From positions 48,290-112,289 of the forward strand of contig CAZLHI010000007.1 in assembly GCA_964559435.1 (NCBI GenBank): DNA of 64,000 nucleotides, in the 5' to 3' direction. How positions within the stretch are numbered: the first letter of the stretch is position 1; each line of letters starts with the position of its first letter. Below, piece after piece: positions 15,818-25,141 of this stretch. The notes under the pieces were generated by a model. The model was given only the letters and a program-made list of their open reading frames with translations, was not told where the DNA came from and made no database searches. The translations under genes were made by a program, and so were the position numbers. Source of the DNA: Hebobacterum sp964559435. Its GTDB lineage: Bacteria; Armatimonadota; Hebobacteria; Hebobacterales; Hebobacteraceae.

Positions 15818-18109
15818 GTGGCCAGCTTGCCAGATGATGTTCCGCTGCCGCAGTTCACCGACAATGCCCTGACTGTTCTGCGGAAGCGCTACTTGCGCAA
15901 GAACGAAGAGGGTGTCCCCGTCGAGGAGCCCTGGGAGATGTTCTGGCGCGTCGCGCGGGACGTGGCCTTCGCCAGCGCGCGGTACGATCCCGCAGCGGAC
16001 ACTGACACCGAGGCGCGAGAGTTCTACCAATCAATGGCGCAGTTGGATTTCCTGCCGAACTCGCCGACGCTCATGAACGCGGGCAGAGAGCTGCAGCAGC
16101 TATCGGCCTGCTTTGTACTGCCTGTCGAAGACTCCATGGAATCCATCTTCGAGACGATCAAAGATACGGCACTCATTCATCAATCGGGGGGCGGGACCGG
16201 CTTCTCCTTCTCGCGGCTGAGGCCGAAGGGGGACATCGTTCGCACGACGGGCGGCATTGCCTCCGGCCCGGTATCTTTCATGAGGGTATTCAACGCCGCA
16301 ACAGAGGCTGTCAAACAGGGAGGAACGCGGCGCGGCGCCAACATGGCTATACTCCGCGTGGACCATCCCGATATAGTCGAGTTCATCACCGCTAAGCGAG
16401 ATACAACCGCGCTGACCAACTTCAATATCTCCGTCGGACTGACGGAAGAGTTCATGCAGGCCGTGCGCGACGACACGGAGTATGATCTCGTTAATCCGCG
16501 CACGGAGAAAGTCGTCCAGCGCCGACGCGCCCGAGAGGTGTTCGACCTCATCGTGGAGGGGTCTTGGGCGACAGGCGAGCCCGGCATTGTCTTCCTCGAC
16601 CGGCTCAACGCATCCAACCCGACGCCAGCGCTCGGCGAGATAGAATCGACGAATCCCTGTGGCGAGCAGCCCCTGCTCCCCTACGAGGCGTGCAATCTTG
16701 GCTCGATAAACCTCTCGCACTTCGTCAAGCCGGGGGATCCCCCCGAGATAGACTTCCCCCGACTCGGGAAAGCGGTACGGACAACCGTCCGCTTCCTCGA
16801 TGATGTGATAGATGTGAACGAGTACCCCCTGGACAAGATCGGCGAGATGGCCCGCGGAAACCGAAAGATCGGGCTGGGCGTCATGGGCTTCGCCGATATG
16901 CTCATTCAGCTCGGCATCGCCTATGATTCCGAGCGGGGGCTGGAGACAGCCGGGCAGGTGATGCAGTTCATCCACGACCGGGGCCAGGAGGCCTCGGCGG
17001 AAATCGCGCACGAGCGCGGCGTCTTTCCAAACTTCGACGATAGCATATTCGCGCAAAGCGGGCGCCGTCTTCGCAATGCGACCGTGACGACTATCGCGCC
17101 GACGGGCACGCTTTCCATCATCGCCAGCTGCTCCTCGGGAATCGAGCCTCTGTTCGCAGTGGTGTACACGCGCCGCATTCTGGACGGCCAGGAGCTGCTG
17201 GAGGTTCACCCGCTCTTCGAGGCGACTGCGCGCGACCGGGGCTTCTATTCCGAGCAGTTGATGAAGGAGGTCGGCGAGCACAAGTCGCTGGCGGACGTGG
17301 AGGGAGTGCCGGCCGATGTTCGACGGCTGTTCGTCACGGCCTACGACATCTCGCCCGAGTGGCACATTCGGATGCAAGCGGAGTTCCAGAAGCACACGGA
17401 CAACGCGGTATCGAAGACGGTGAACTTCCGCAACGAAGCAACAGCGGACGACATTCGGCGCGTCTACATGCTGGCCTATGAGCTGGGCTGCAAGGGCGTG
17501 ACGGTCTACAGAGACGGCTCGCGCGACGCGCAGGTGCTCACGACGGGCACGGCGACCCCGGCGAAGGTGGAGGCCGCGGCTCCCGTGATCGCCAAGGCAG
17601 CGACGATAATGCCTCGCCCGCGCCCTACTGTCACCGAGGGCAGCACAGAGAAGATCAAGACCGGCTGCGGCAACCTATATGTTACCGTCAATGAGGACGA
17701 GCAGGGATTGTGCGAGGTCTTCACGACCATTGGCAAGTCCGGCGGCTGCACAGCGTCGCAGTCCGAGGCCACCGCGCGCATGATCTCCCTGGTCCTGAGG
17801 TCGGGAGTCGATCCCAAGTCGATCGTGGACGAGCTCAAGGGGATCCGATGTCCTATGCCCTCGTGGGATCGCGGTTCGGTCACCCTTTCTTGCGCGGACG
17901 CAGTCGGCAAGGCGATTGAGAGATACCTGGCCTCCAATGGGCACGGAAACGGCCGAGAGAGCTTGGCGACGTCCGCAGTCGAGAGGGCATCTGACAATGA
18001 CATCGCCAGCGTGGGCTACAACCCCGAATGTCCTGACTGCGGAACCATACTAGAACTCTCAGAGGGCTGTGTGGTGTGCCGCGCCTGTGGGTACTCTCGT
18101 TGTGCATGA
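15818..18109 (+). CDS. nrdJ: adenosylcobalamin-dependent (class II) ribonucleoside-diphosphate reductase
   Basis: A 763-residue reductase that makes deoxyribonucleotides using B12 as radical initiator, so it needs neither oxygen nor a small subunit. PNSPTLMNAG, LSACFVLPVEDSMESI, SGGGTGFSFSRLRP and the active-site NPCGEQPLLPYEACNLGSINL are in the expected order. The TSCAD-like domain after residue 620 (GCGNLYVTVNEDEQGL, GGCTASQSEA) is typical of this subclass. The C-terminus is a Cys-rich ribbon (CPDCGTILEL, CVVCRACGYSRC) carrying the reducing thiols. GTG start with GAGGAG upstream. It is coupled downstream (ATGA) to a methyltransferase-like gene. Confidence 0.95.
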   Translation: MASLPDDVPLPQFTDNALTVLRKRYLRKNEEGVPVEEPWEMFWRVARDVAFASARYDPAADTDTEAREFYQSMAQLDFLPNSPTLMNAGRELQQLSACFVLPVEDSMESIFETIKDTALIHQSGGGTGFSFSRLRPKGDIVRTTGGIASGPVSFMRVFNAATEAVKQGGTRRGANMAILRVDHPDIVEFITAKRDTTALTNFNISVGLTEEFMQAVRDDTEYDLVNPRTEKVVQRRRAREVFDLIVEGSWATGEPGIVFLDRLNASNPTPALGEIESTNPCGEQPLLPYEACNLGSINLSHFVKPGDPPEIDFPRLGKAVRTTVRFLDDVIDVNEYPLDKIGEMARGNRKIGLGVMGFADMLIQLGIAYDSERGLETAGQVMQFIHDRGQEASAEIAHERGVFPNFDDSIFAQSGRRLRNATVTTIAPTGTLSIIASCSSGIEPLFAVVYTRRILDGQELLEVHPLFEATARDRGFYSEQLMKEVGEHKSLADVEGVPADVRRLFVTAYDISPEWHIRMQAEFQKHTDNAVSKTVNFRNEATADDIRRVYMLAYELGCKGVTVYRDGSRDAQVLTTGTATPAKVEAAAPVIAKAATIMPRPRPTVTEGSTEKIKTGCGNLYVTVNEDEQGLCEVFTTIGKSGGCTASQSEATARMISLVLRSGVDPKSIVDELKGIRCPMPSWDRGSVTLSCADAVGKAIERYLASNGHGNGRESLATSAVERASDNDIASVGYNPECPDCGTILELSEGCVVCRACGYSRCA

Positions 18110-18786
18110 GATGCGTGGAAGCACCGCGGCCCATGCCAATGACACTTGCTGCTGACTGGCGCCCTGTCCTACAGCTACTCGGCCTCCCCCGCGCGCCGAG
18201 GGTGCTGGCGGCAGCGCCCCACGGTTCCAAGGACCTCGCCGATGTCATCAGAAGCGTCAGGCCTCGAGCACGAATCGTCGTGGTGGACATCGGCGCTGAG
18301 CGGACGGGCGTGGGAGAGCGTTACACCGTTCCTGCCGAGCGCGTGGCCCTGGAGCAACTCCGGACAAGCCTTGCGGCTGACAGCCTTGACTTGATCGTCT
18401 TCGAGCACGCAATGGACGACATTGTCTTGGAGCCGGTGGCGCGACACGAGGACCTGGGGCCGGACGAAGAGGAGCCAGGTGAGTACTCACCTCGACCTCG
18501 CGCACTAAGGGCCTACTGGCGGTCCGGGGACTTGGAGGAGGTGGCTGCGCCCTTCTTTGTGGACGTGCTGGCGGACTGCCGAGGCGTCCTGGCCTCATCC
18601 GGCAGGATCGTGCTCCACCACAGGATCGTCGATGCGGACCTGGTGACAGGTCAGCCGATGGAAGTCTACGCCGAGTACATCCAGCTGGCACGGCGTTGGA
18701 TAGCGGATTCCGCGGTGGAGCTGCGCGAGGTACCCGTGGATTCGCTTCATCCCCAGTGGTGGCTCTGTCTCGAGCGGGCCGAGTAG
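18106..18786 (+). CDS. methyltransferase-like protein, substrate unknown
   Basis: A 226-residue protein whose ATG overlaps the nrdJ stop (ATGA). A start at 18133 would drop nine residues. RARIVVVDIGAERTGVGERYTVPAE followed by LAADSLDLIVFEHAMDDIVLEP, and a late VLASSGRIVLHHRIVD, follow the Rossmann-like order of class I SAM methyltransferases. The glycine-rich motif I is degenerate (RVLAAAPHGSKDLA), so the family call is tentative and catalytic activity doubtful. Confidence 0.45.
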   Translation: MRCVEAPRPMPMTLAADWRPVLQLLGLPRAPRVLAAAPHGSKDLADVIRSVRPRARIVVVDIGAERTGVGERYTVPAERVALEQLRTSLAADSLDLIVFEHAMDDIVLEPVARHEDLGPDEEEPGEYSPRPRALRAYWRSGDLEEVAAPFFVDVLADCRGVLASSGRIVLHHRIVDADLVTGQPMEVYAEYIQLARRWIADSAVELREVPVDSLHPQWWLCLERAE

Positions 18787-18839
18787 CTCCAACGCGCCCG
18801 GCCGCCTGTGCACAGCGGTATCTGAGCTACCGCCCCCGG

Positions 18840-19424
18840 CTAACCACTGTTCTGGCAGGTGGTCTCGCCCGCCCTTGCCACAGGAGCAATGTCCGGGTTC
18901 GGGCCCCAGAGCCGGAATAGCCGGGAGACTATGACGCGGCCTTCTATGGCCTCCCACGGAACCGGGCCGAAGTGCCGGCTGTCATATGAGTTCGAGGGCG
19001 AGTCCCCAAGCACGAACACATGCTGCTCCGGCACGGTCATCCGATCGAGCTGGATGTCGCCACCGACCCGTGCAGTGACAGCGCGCAGCGCGGCCACCTC
19101 AACCGGTGGGACGATACGCCGCAGGACTCGTCCGGGACTCGCGGACTCAAATGTCCACACCGTCTCGCCGGGCAGCGCATAGACCCGCTTCAGGAAGACC
19201 TCTCCGTTTACGGCCAGCAGCACAACATCGCCGGGCCGCAGGGCCTCTGGGTCTGCCACCGACGTCTTCAGGAATACCTGGCCGCTGTGAAAGCTCGGCG
19301 CCATAGACTCACCGAGGACCACGCCCGGCCTGACAGGCGCGACGAGCGCAGCAATAACGGCGCACATCGCCAGGAAAGCGAGGGTGCGTTTTCCTTCGAT
19401 ACGAGCGGCCCCTTCGATCGGCAT
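18840..19424 (-). CDS. lepB: signal peptidase I
   Basis: A 194-residue membrane-bound Ser-Lys protease that removes signal peptides on the outer face of the membrane. One membrane segment (about residues 15-33) is followed by VLGESMAPSFHSGQV with nucleophile Ser40, GDVVLLAVNGEVFLKRVYALPGE with the general-base Lys79, and GDSPSNSYDSRHFGPVPWEAIEGRV (box E). Length is typical of the single-span, Gram-positive-like form. The ATG at 19424 with AAGGGG upstream is chosen over a start 26 codons earlier. It lies at the downstream end of a minus-strand run. Confidence 0.92.
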   Translation of the reverse strand: MPIEGAARIEGKRTLAFLAMCAVIAALVAPVRPGVVLGESMAPSFHSGQVFLKTSVADPEALRPGDVVLLAVNGEVFLKRVYALPGETVWTFESASPGRVLRRIVPPVEVAALRAVTARVGGDIQLDRMTVPEQHVFVLGDSPSNSYDSRHFGPVPWEAIEGRVIVSRLFRLWGPNPDIAPVARAGETTCQNSG

Positions 19425-19514
19425 CAAAGACCCCTTTTGGGGCTTGCCAAGCGCCCTGCTCGTCCTCTGCTCATCCACTAAGAGTATGCCACAGCGATGC
19501 ATCGTTTATGCTGG

Positions 19515-19562
19515 GGGCCACCTGCGTTTGTCTCGTTTTCGCGCAGGGCTCGGGGGCCCCTT
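19515..19562 (-). repeat. nested inverted repeat after yjbQ
   Basis: On the minus strand, GGGGCC then CCTGCG pairs with CGCAGG then GGCCCC around an A-rich loop, directly after the yjbQ stop codon. There is no run of T after it, so an intrinsic terminator is only possible. It may instead be an mRNA 3' structure. Confidence 0.35.
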
Positions 19563-19959
19563 ACCCGGATGGCAGTAGCTGCACCAGGACTCGGCGCCGT
19601 CGGGGCCCGTCGAACTCGCAGAAGTAGACGCCCTGCCAGGTCCCCAGCACCAGCCTGCCATCCTCTACCGGAACCGTCACGGAGTGCCCTACCAGGCTGC
19701 TTTTCACATGCGCGTCCGAGTTGCCCTCCGCGTGCGCGTACGGCCCCGTGCGGGGAACGAGGCGTCCCAGCGTATCCATGATATCGGACATCACGTCGGG
19801 GTCGGCGTTCTCGTTAATGCTGACGCCGGCCGTGGTGTGTGCGCTACAGACAACTGCGACTCCGCTCTTCGTCGTCGACTTCGAGACGATGTCTTGTATC
19901 TGCCGCGTGATGTCGACTGCCTCTGTACGCGATCGCGTAGCAATGCCTACGGTCTCCAT
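19561..19959 (-). CDS. YjbQ/UPF0047 family protein
   Basis: A 132-residue single-domain protein. HTTAGVSINENADPDV, YAHAEGNSDAHVKSSLVG and LVLGTWQGVYFCEFDGPRRRRV are nearly invariant in the UPF0047/YjbQ family, which includes a secondary thiamine-phosphate synthase activity in Escherichia coli. The physiological role is still unclear. Conserved His residues at the trimer interface bind a metal or phosphate. The ATG is preceded by GGGGAGGCAC. It lies 24 bases after the glucoamylase gene. Confidence 0.88.
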   Translation of the reverse strand: METVGIATRSRTEAVDITRQIQDIVSKSTTKSGVAVVCSAHTTAGVSINENADPDVMSDIMDTLGRLVPRTGPYAHAEGNSDAHVKSSLVGHSVTVPVEDGRLVLGTWQGVYFCEFDGPRRRRVLVQLLPSG

Positions 19960-19983
19960 GTGCCTCCCCTCTACGGCGAGTTA

Positions 19984-21954
19984 TCAATTCGCCGCAAGCT
20001 CTTGCATCCGCTCGAGGTAGTCCAGCACTGTTATCACGACGCTGGCATGGCTCCACGTAAGCGGTGAGACTGACAGCGGCTCGTTCGTGTAGGGGTGGAC
20101 CTGCTCGGCGAGCACGCCCGACGGCATCGCGTGACCGGCCACCCACTCGATGATCGGGAGCGCGGTGGATCGGAGCTCCTCCGGGTCCGACGCGCGCAGT
20201 ATTAGATACTGGGCGTACCATAGCGTGGAGATGAACCAGGGGTTCCCCGGCACCCGGCCGAAGTCACCCTCGACCTGGTGATAGTAGTCTCCGGCATAAC
20301 GCGCGAGCCCGCCGACGTCGGTCTTGACCCACAGCTCCTCCCTGAGTGCGTCCGCCGTTGAGATCATCTCTGGATCATTGCACTCGCATGCACCCAGGAG
20401 CAGTGCGCCGTATATGCTCGAGTCGGGCGTCATGTCCAACCGGTAGCTGGCTCCATCCTCGTCTGTTGTGGCGCAGCGTGCGAACCTGTTGAGGTCCCTA
20501 TTGAAGAGGTGACCCGTCAGTGCCTCCCTCATCCTGTCGGCGGCCGCCCGGTAGCGGTCCGCATGCTCGGTCTCGCCAAAGGCTTCGGCGAAATTCGCCG
20601 CCGCATTGAGGCCTGCACAGACCGCGGCCACTGTGTAGGTGTGCACGCCGAGTCGCTCCTCCCACAAGTCGTGGGAGGGGAGCGGAAGGCCGCTTTCGTC
20701 ATTCCGGAAGCGTATCATGAACTCCGCCGCACGAATGATAACTGGTCTGTAGAACGGCTTGATGAACTCTATGTCGTGGTAGAGCGAGAAGTGTTCCCAC
20801 AGCGCCCAGACGACGAGCCCGGTGCCATCTTCTTGGATCGGAAGGTGAGGTCGGCCCTCCTGGACCCATGGCTGCCACGAGCTGGCCAGCGTTCCGTCGG
20901 AGTTGTACTTGTGCAGGAAGTACCCTCCCGGCTCTATGACCTCGGTGCAGAACTCGAAGAAGCTCCTCGCCACATGGGAGTAGCCGGCGCGCGCCATGGC
21001 GTAGGCTGCAATGGCCCCGTCGCGCGGCCACATATAGCAGTAGGTATCATCCGCGAATGTGCGGATGTCCCAATCGCTCGCGGCGATGAACGCGCCGCCG
21101 CTATCGCGGTGGGTACGCATCACGAGCAGACTTCGCTTGAAGAGATCAACGACGGGGCGCGGCAGATCGTGAAAGTCGCGCCCTTCTTTGTTGACCCACA
21201 GCCTCCAGTAGTTATGGGTCCGGCGCAAGAGCTCGTGCGGGCCCTTGTCGTGGATGACGGAATTCAGCTGCTCGAGCTGCGCGTGCTCCGAGCCGGCCAG
21301 CAGCCAATAGAAGAAGTTGCCTTCGCCGCGGGACGCCAGACGAACAGTGATGCCGATTGCGGAATCGGCCGCGCCGTGGTCGATCGGGTTCCCGGACAGC
21401 CATCCATCCTCGGCATCCCTCCATGTGCCGGCAAGATGCGGGCCCTTGCGCCCGCAGGCCCACTGCTCGACTCCGCACATGGCGTCGCTGCACGTGTGAA
21501 CCGCGAACCAGCGATCACCCTTGTAGTGCACCACAGCCTTGAGCTCCGGGTCATAGTAGGCCGTGTCGCCCGTTTGGACCCCAGACACGCAGAAGTCGTG
21601 GTAGAAGAACACGCGAGCTTCGCGGTCTTCCTCTCGCAAGTTCCGGACCCGCACGTGACGAACGAAGATCGGCTCGTGGAAATCGACTGCATCCTCAAAG
21701 GCAAGTTCGATGCCGAGGGCCTCGTTGCGAGCTCGGACGTCAGTCACGAGTGATTCCTCACGGTACCGCCTCGTGATCTGCCAATCAGGCCCGAGCCACG
21801 AGAACTGGCCGTCGCACCAGACGCCCACTCGGAAGGGCCGGCCGTCCGAGTGATTCTCGCGGCCGAGGTGCGGATAGTATATGTCCCGCACCTGGTAGTC
21901 ACGATCGAAATTGATCAGGAGCGTCCCATTGCCGATTGGGAGGTCCCTGGGCAT
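19984..21954 (-). CDS. GH15-family glucoamylase-like glycoside hydrolase
   Basis: A 656-residue cytoplasmic protein (no signal peptide). An N-terminal super-sandwich domain (GNGTLLINFDRDYQVRDIYYP, RPFRVGVWCDGQFSW) leads into an (alpha/alpha)6 barrel with YCYMWPRDGAIAAYAM, GYFLHKYNSDGTLASSWQPW and LPLPSHDLWEERLG. The last carries a likely catalytic Glu, and GNPWFISTLWYAQYL follows. This is the architecture of prokaryotic GH15 glucoamylases and dextran/trehalose-active relatives that release glucose from alpha-glucans. AAGGAG precedes the ATG. It begins 13 bases after the debranching enzyme, and the two probably degrade glycogen or maltodextrin together. Confidence 0.85.
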   Translation of the reverse strand: MPRDLPIGNGTLLINFDRDYQVRDIYYPHLGRENHSDGRPFRVGVWCDGQFSWLGPDWQITRRYREESLVTDVRARNEALGIELAFEDAVDFHEPIFVRHVRVRNLREEDREARVFFYHDFCVSGVQTGDTAYYDPELKAVVHYKGDRWFAVHTCSDAMCGVEQWACGRKGPHLAGTWRDAEDGWLSGNPIDHGAADSAIGITVRLASRGEGNFFYWLLAGSEHAQLEQLNSVIHDKGPHELLRRTHNYWRLWVNKEGRDFHDLPRPVVDLFKRSLLVMRTHRDSGGAFIAASDWDIRTFADDTYCYMWPRDGAIAAYAMARAGYSHVARSFFEFCTEVIEPGGYFLHKYNSDGTLASSWQPWVQEGRPHLPIQEDGTGLVVWALWEHFSLYHDIEFIKPFYRPVIIRAAEFMIRFRNDESGLPLPSHDLWEERLGVHTYTVAAVCAGLNAAANFAEAFGETEHADRYRAAADRMREALTGHLFNRDLNRFARCATTDEDGASYRLDMTPDSSIYGALLLGACECNDPEMISTADALREELWVKTDVGGLARYAGDYYHQVEGDFGRVPGNPWFISTLWYAQYLILRASDPEELRSTALPIIEWVAGHAMPSGVLAEQVHPYTNEPLSVSPLTWSHASVVITVLDYLERMQELAAN

Positions 21955-21967
21955 GTCACAATCTCCT

Positions 21968-23950
21968 TCATGCGCGACCGGGTCCCAGACCGAGATCCTC
22001 TACCGCGGCGCGCAGCAGCTCAGCCACGCTCCAGGCCTGCGCGATGCATCCGCGGGGCTGATGCGGCTCCTCCCCGTCAAAGATCTCCGAGACCTGACCC
22101 AGCCCGGCATCGTGCATGTGCTCCTCAAAAGCCCCCAGCCAGCCGCGCGCCCTCGCGCGCGCGGCCCCCTTGTCCTCCGCCGTACGGACGTACCCTGTGA
22201 TGAACGGGCCGAGCAGCCAGGGCCAGACGGTCCCTTGATGGTAGGCGCCATCACGCTCGCATTGATCTCCCCGGTAGCGGCCGCGATACCTTGGATCGTG
22301 GGGCGACAATGTGCGAAGCCCATAGGGAGTCAGCAGGTCGCGCTGGATGGCCTCGACCACCGACCGCGCACGTTCGCCCTCGACACTGGGGTAGGGGAGG
22401 CTGACCGCCAGAATCTGATTCGGGCGTAGCGAGGAGTCAGCCGGCGTGTCCCCGTCCACGACATCGTTCAGGTACTTACACTCTGGATTCCAGAACCGGC
22501 GGAGGAACTGCTGAGCCACCTCCTCGGCAGACGGACCAGCATGATCCGCGCCCAACTCCTCAACAAACTTAAGCGCGTTGTGCCACAGCGCATTGATCTC
22601 CACGGGCTTGCCGTGCCGCGGGGTGACGACCCAGTCGCCGACCTTGGCGTCCATCCACGTTAATTGGGTGCCGGCCTCGCCCGCCCTCAGCAAGCCGTCC
22701 GAGTCAACTCCGATACCGTAACGGGTGCCGCGCACATACCAGTCAATGACATCGACTAAGATCGGCAGGAACTTCCCGACAAACCCTTCGTCACCACTGT
22801 AGTCGAGGTACTTCTGGACCGTCCAGAACATCCAGAGAGTCGCGTCGACGGTATTGTAGTCCGGACGCCCGCCGGCATCGGGGATGCGGTTGGGGATGAG
22901 TCCGTCGCGGCGATGCTCAGCATAGGCGGCGAGGACCTCGCAGGCCACATCGTGGCGTCCAGTGACGAGGGTGAGGCCTGGCAGACTGATCATCGCATCC
23001 CGCCCCCACTCCTCGAACCAGTGGTAGCCAGCGATCACGCCTCGCGACTTGCCCTGGTCGGAATTGGATGAGCGTGACACCAGGAACGTGTCGGCCGCGG
23101 CAGCAAGCTCGCGCACCTGCACGGGAGCGTGCGACCGCCGAGCGCTCAGCGAACCGCGCCTGCAGCGTTCCCGATCAAGCGCGTCGCCAGGGTCGAATGC
23201 TCCCAGCGAATCCACCGACGCGACGAGGAAGCGCGTCTCGTCGGCCTCCAGCTGGCATACGAAGTAGCCCGGGCTGTATTGGTCTTCCTGGAAATCAAGA
23301 CCACGGGCGGCCTCCTGGGCATATTCGAAGTTGTGGTACCAACAGCCCCACGGCTCGAAGTACGCGCTTTGGAGGTGGATGTGGAGGGGCGGCACGCCGG
23401 GGTAGGGCTGCATGCTAACTAAGTCCCTCGCCCCGGACATCCTGGCGGACGTATCGAATTCGCCGTTCTCGCGCATCAGATAGTGGTGGTCGCGGCAGTT
23501 GACGAGCGGTCGCACAATCAGGCTCACGGTTCCGGCACCTCGAATCAGCCGATACCGCACAATCACCGCGTTCAGACCGCGGCACATGGCCACCAGCTTC
23601 TCGAGACGGGTGGGCGTGCTTCCCTCTATCTCGTAGAGAAACGTCGGAAACGGGGCCGACCGAAACTCGCGTAGGTAGCGGTATCCCTGGGGGTAGATTG
23701 CCCCGGCGTACTGATTGCAGGACAAGTCGTACTCGGTGTCCGCCAGTGCCAGCGTCTCTTCGACCTTGGAGAGGAGGAGGGTCCGGTGAGTCGGCGGCCT
23801 CAGTGCGGCGATCAAAAGACCGTGGTACCGCCGGGTGTTCGCGCCCGATATCGTCGAGGAAGCATACCCGCCGAGGCCGTTCGTCTCCAGCCATTCCTTA
23901 GTCGTCGCACGCGGCCAATCGCCACACACGTCGGAACCGAACGAGATCAT
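21968..23950 (-). CDS. glycogen debranching enzyme (amylo-alpha-1,6-glucosidase type)
   Basis: A 660-residue protein with the bacterial GDE layout. The N-terminal domain has EWLETNGLGGYASSTISGANTRRYHGLL and KVEETLALADTEYDL. A C-terminal (alpha/alpha)6 GDE_C domain begins AGYHWFEEWGRDAMISLPGLTLVTGR, with LTWMDAKVGDWVVTPRHGKPVEINALWHNAL and QGTVWPWLLGPFITGY. Asp and Glu in the WGRDAMI and WMDAK segments are the expected catalytic and substrate residues. ATG at 23950 has GAGGG upstream; a TTG ten codons earlier is less likely. It forms an alpha-glucan utilisation pair with the GH15 gene. Confidence 0.9.
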   Translation of the reverse strand: MISFGSDVCGDWPRATTKEWLETNGLGGYASSTISGANTRRYHGLLIAALRPPTHRTLLLSKVEETLALADTEYDLSCNQYAGAIYPQGYRYLREFRSAPFPTFLYEIEGSTPTRLEKLVAMCRGLNAVIVRYRLIRGAGTVSLIVRPLVNCRDHHYLMRENGEFDTSARMSGARDLVSMQPYPGVPPLHIHLQSAYFEPWGCWYHNFEYAQEAARGLDFQEDQYSPGYFVCQLEADETRFLVASVDSLGAFDPGDALDRERCRRGSLSARRSHAPVQVRELAAAADTFLVSRSSNSDQGKSRGVIAGYHWFEEWGRDAMISLPGLTLVTGRHDVACEVLAAYAEHRRDGLIPNRIPDAGGRPDYNTVDATLWMFWTVQKYLDYSGDEGFVGKFLPILVDVIDWYVRGTRYGIGVDSDGLLRAGEAGTQLTWMDAKVGDWVVTPRHGKPVEINALWHNALKFVEELGADHAGPSAEEVAQQFLRRFWNPECKYLNDVVDGDTPADSSLRPNQILAVSLPYPSVEGERARSVVEAIQRDLLTPYGLRTLSPHDPRYRGRYRGDQCERDGAYHQGTVWPWLLGPFITGYVRTAEDKGAARARARGWLGAFEEHMHDAGLGQVSEIFDGEEPHQPRGCIAQAWSVAELLRAAVEDLGLGPGRA

Positions 23951-24009
23951 GCGGAACCCTCGGGCGGTAGGCGCTGACAAGCTGTAGTCCGCCGGCCCCT
24001 CCTTCTATT

Positions 24010-24057
24010 GGACCCCGGTTGGGCGTTGTCCTCCGCCCTTTGACCCAACTAGGGTCC
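24010..24057. repeat. long interrupted inverted repeat between the debranching and sugar kinase genes
   Basis: GGACCC-CG-GTTGGG (24010-24023) pairs with CCCAAC-TA-GGGTCC (24044-24057), 12 paired bases with one 2x2 internal loop and a 20-base loop. It is in the 125-base gap after the kinase stop codon. No T-run follows on either strand, so it may be a 3' mRNA stabiliser or rho-dependent region rather than an intrinsic terminator. Confidence 0.5.
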
Positions 24058-24075
24058 TGGCGGACCTACAGTGTC

Positions 24076-25068
24076 TTACCGCTGGATGCGTAGACCCTGT
24101 CCCTTGACCAAGGCTTGCACTTCCTCCACGGTACCCCAGTGGAAGTCGCCGGGCACCGAGTGCTTCAGGGCGGAGAAGGCGGTCCCGTAGGCTACGCCCT
24201 TGTCAATATCGTCCTGCAGATAGCCCCACAAGAATCCTGCGGTGAAGGAGTCGCCCGCGCCGAGCCTGTCAACGACCTCTACCTCGTAGGTCGGCCCCTC
24301 ATAGACTTGCTCGCCGACCAACGCGAAGGCCGACCAACGGTTCCGCCATACGCTGATCGTTTCCCGTAGTGTCACTGCCACGGCCTTGAGGTCGAATCCG
24401 CCCTGCAGTTCACGCGCAACATCGCGGTAGTCGGACGCTTCTATGCCCAACACCCGCTTGGTGTCTTCTTCGGTGGTAATCAGAATGTCCGTGTGTTCCA
24501 TCAACTGCGTCATCACGCGATTCGCCTCGGCCTCGCTCCACAACTTCGCGCGATAGTTGACATCGACGCTGACCAGACAGCCGGCTTCGTGCGCCGCCTC
24601 TACAGCCTTCAGCGACGCCGCGGCGCACGACTGACTAAGGGCGGGCGTGATGCCGGACACGTGAAAGAGACGGGCATCGGAGAAGATAAGCGGCCAGTCG
24701 AAGTCGTCGGGCGTCATGTGGCTGATGGCCGAGTCCGCTCGGTCATAGAGGACCGAAGAGGGCCGAGGCTGGGCCCCGAACTCGACGAAATAGAGGCCCA
24801 TGCGTTCGCCGCTCGTCCAGATGATGTGAGAGACGTCGACTCCGTGCTCACGAGCCTTGTTGGCGACGAGCCGCCCGAGCGCGTCTTCGGGCAGCTTCGA
24901 CAGCCACGCCGTCCTCATCCCCAGGCGGGCCGCGCCGACGGCGACATTGAGCTCCGCTCCACCAACACGCACATCCAGACTTGTTGTCTGCTCCAGGCGC
25001 TGGAAAGAAGGAGGTGAGAGCCGAACCATCGCCTCGCCCAGTGTCACCACGTCCACCTTCTGCGCCAC
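24076..25068 (-). CDS. PfkB-family sugar kinase, probable 2-keto-3-deoxygluconate kinase
   Basis: A 330-residue ribokinase-fold kinase. DVVTLGEAMVRLSPPSFQRL and DVRVGGAELNVAVGAARLGM are the N-terminal PfkB signature, and VVDRLGAGDSFTAGFLWGYL is the C-terminal signature with the catalytic Asp and anion hole. Overall resemblance (ERMGLYFVEFGAQPRPSSVLYDRADSA) is to KdgK, which phosphorylates 2-keto-3-deoxygluconate to KDPG in the Entner-Doudoroff or uronate route. The GTG at 25068, after GGAGAGG, is chosen. It lies between alpha-glucan hydrolases and pyruvate:ferredoxin oxidoreductase genes, which suits a path ending in pyruvate. Confidence 0.82.
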   Translation of the reverse strand: MAQKVDVVTLGEAMVRLSPPSFQRLEQTTSLDVRVGGAELNVAVGAARLGMRTAWLSKLPEDALGRLVANKAREHGVDVSHIIWTSGERMGLYFVEFGAQPRPSSVLYDRADSAISHMTPDDFDWPLIFSDARLFHVSGITPALSQSCAAASLKAVEAAHEAGCLVSVDVNYRAKLWSEAEANRVMTQLMEHTDILITTEEDTKRVLGIEASDYRDVARELQGGFDLKAVAVTLRETISVWRNRWSAFALVGEQVYEGPTYEVEVVDRLGAGDSFTAGFLWGYLQDDIDKGVAYGTAFSALKHSVPGDFHWGTVEEVQALVKGQGLRIQR

Positions 25069-25088
25069 CGTTTCCTCTCCTGAGCACG

Positions 25089-25117
25089 GAGCGCGGCCCA
25101 CCAGCCGGGCCGCGCTC
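25089..25117 (-). terminator. strong hairpin between porB and the sugar kinase gene
   Basis: GAGCGCGGCCC, seven bases, GGGCCGCGCTC: a perfect 11-bp GC-rich stem in the 73-base gap. It lacks a T tract on the downstream side, so it could be an attenuator or processing site that lowers expression of the kinase relative to por. Confidence 0.45.
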
Positions 25118-25141
25118 TGAGAAAATCTGCTTGGTCCTGAC

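Noticed and set aside
20509..21753. 414-codon plus-strand frame opposite the GH15 gene
   Set aside because: The antisense frame is open because of GC bias; the minus-strand translation is a full glucoamylase-like protein.
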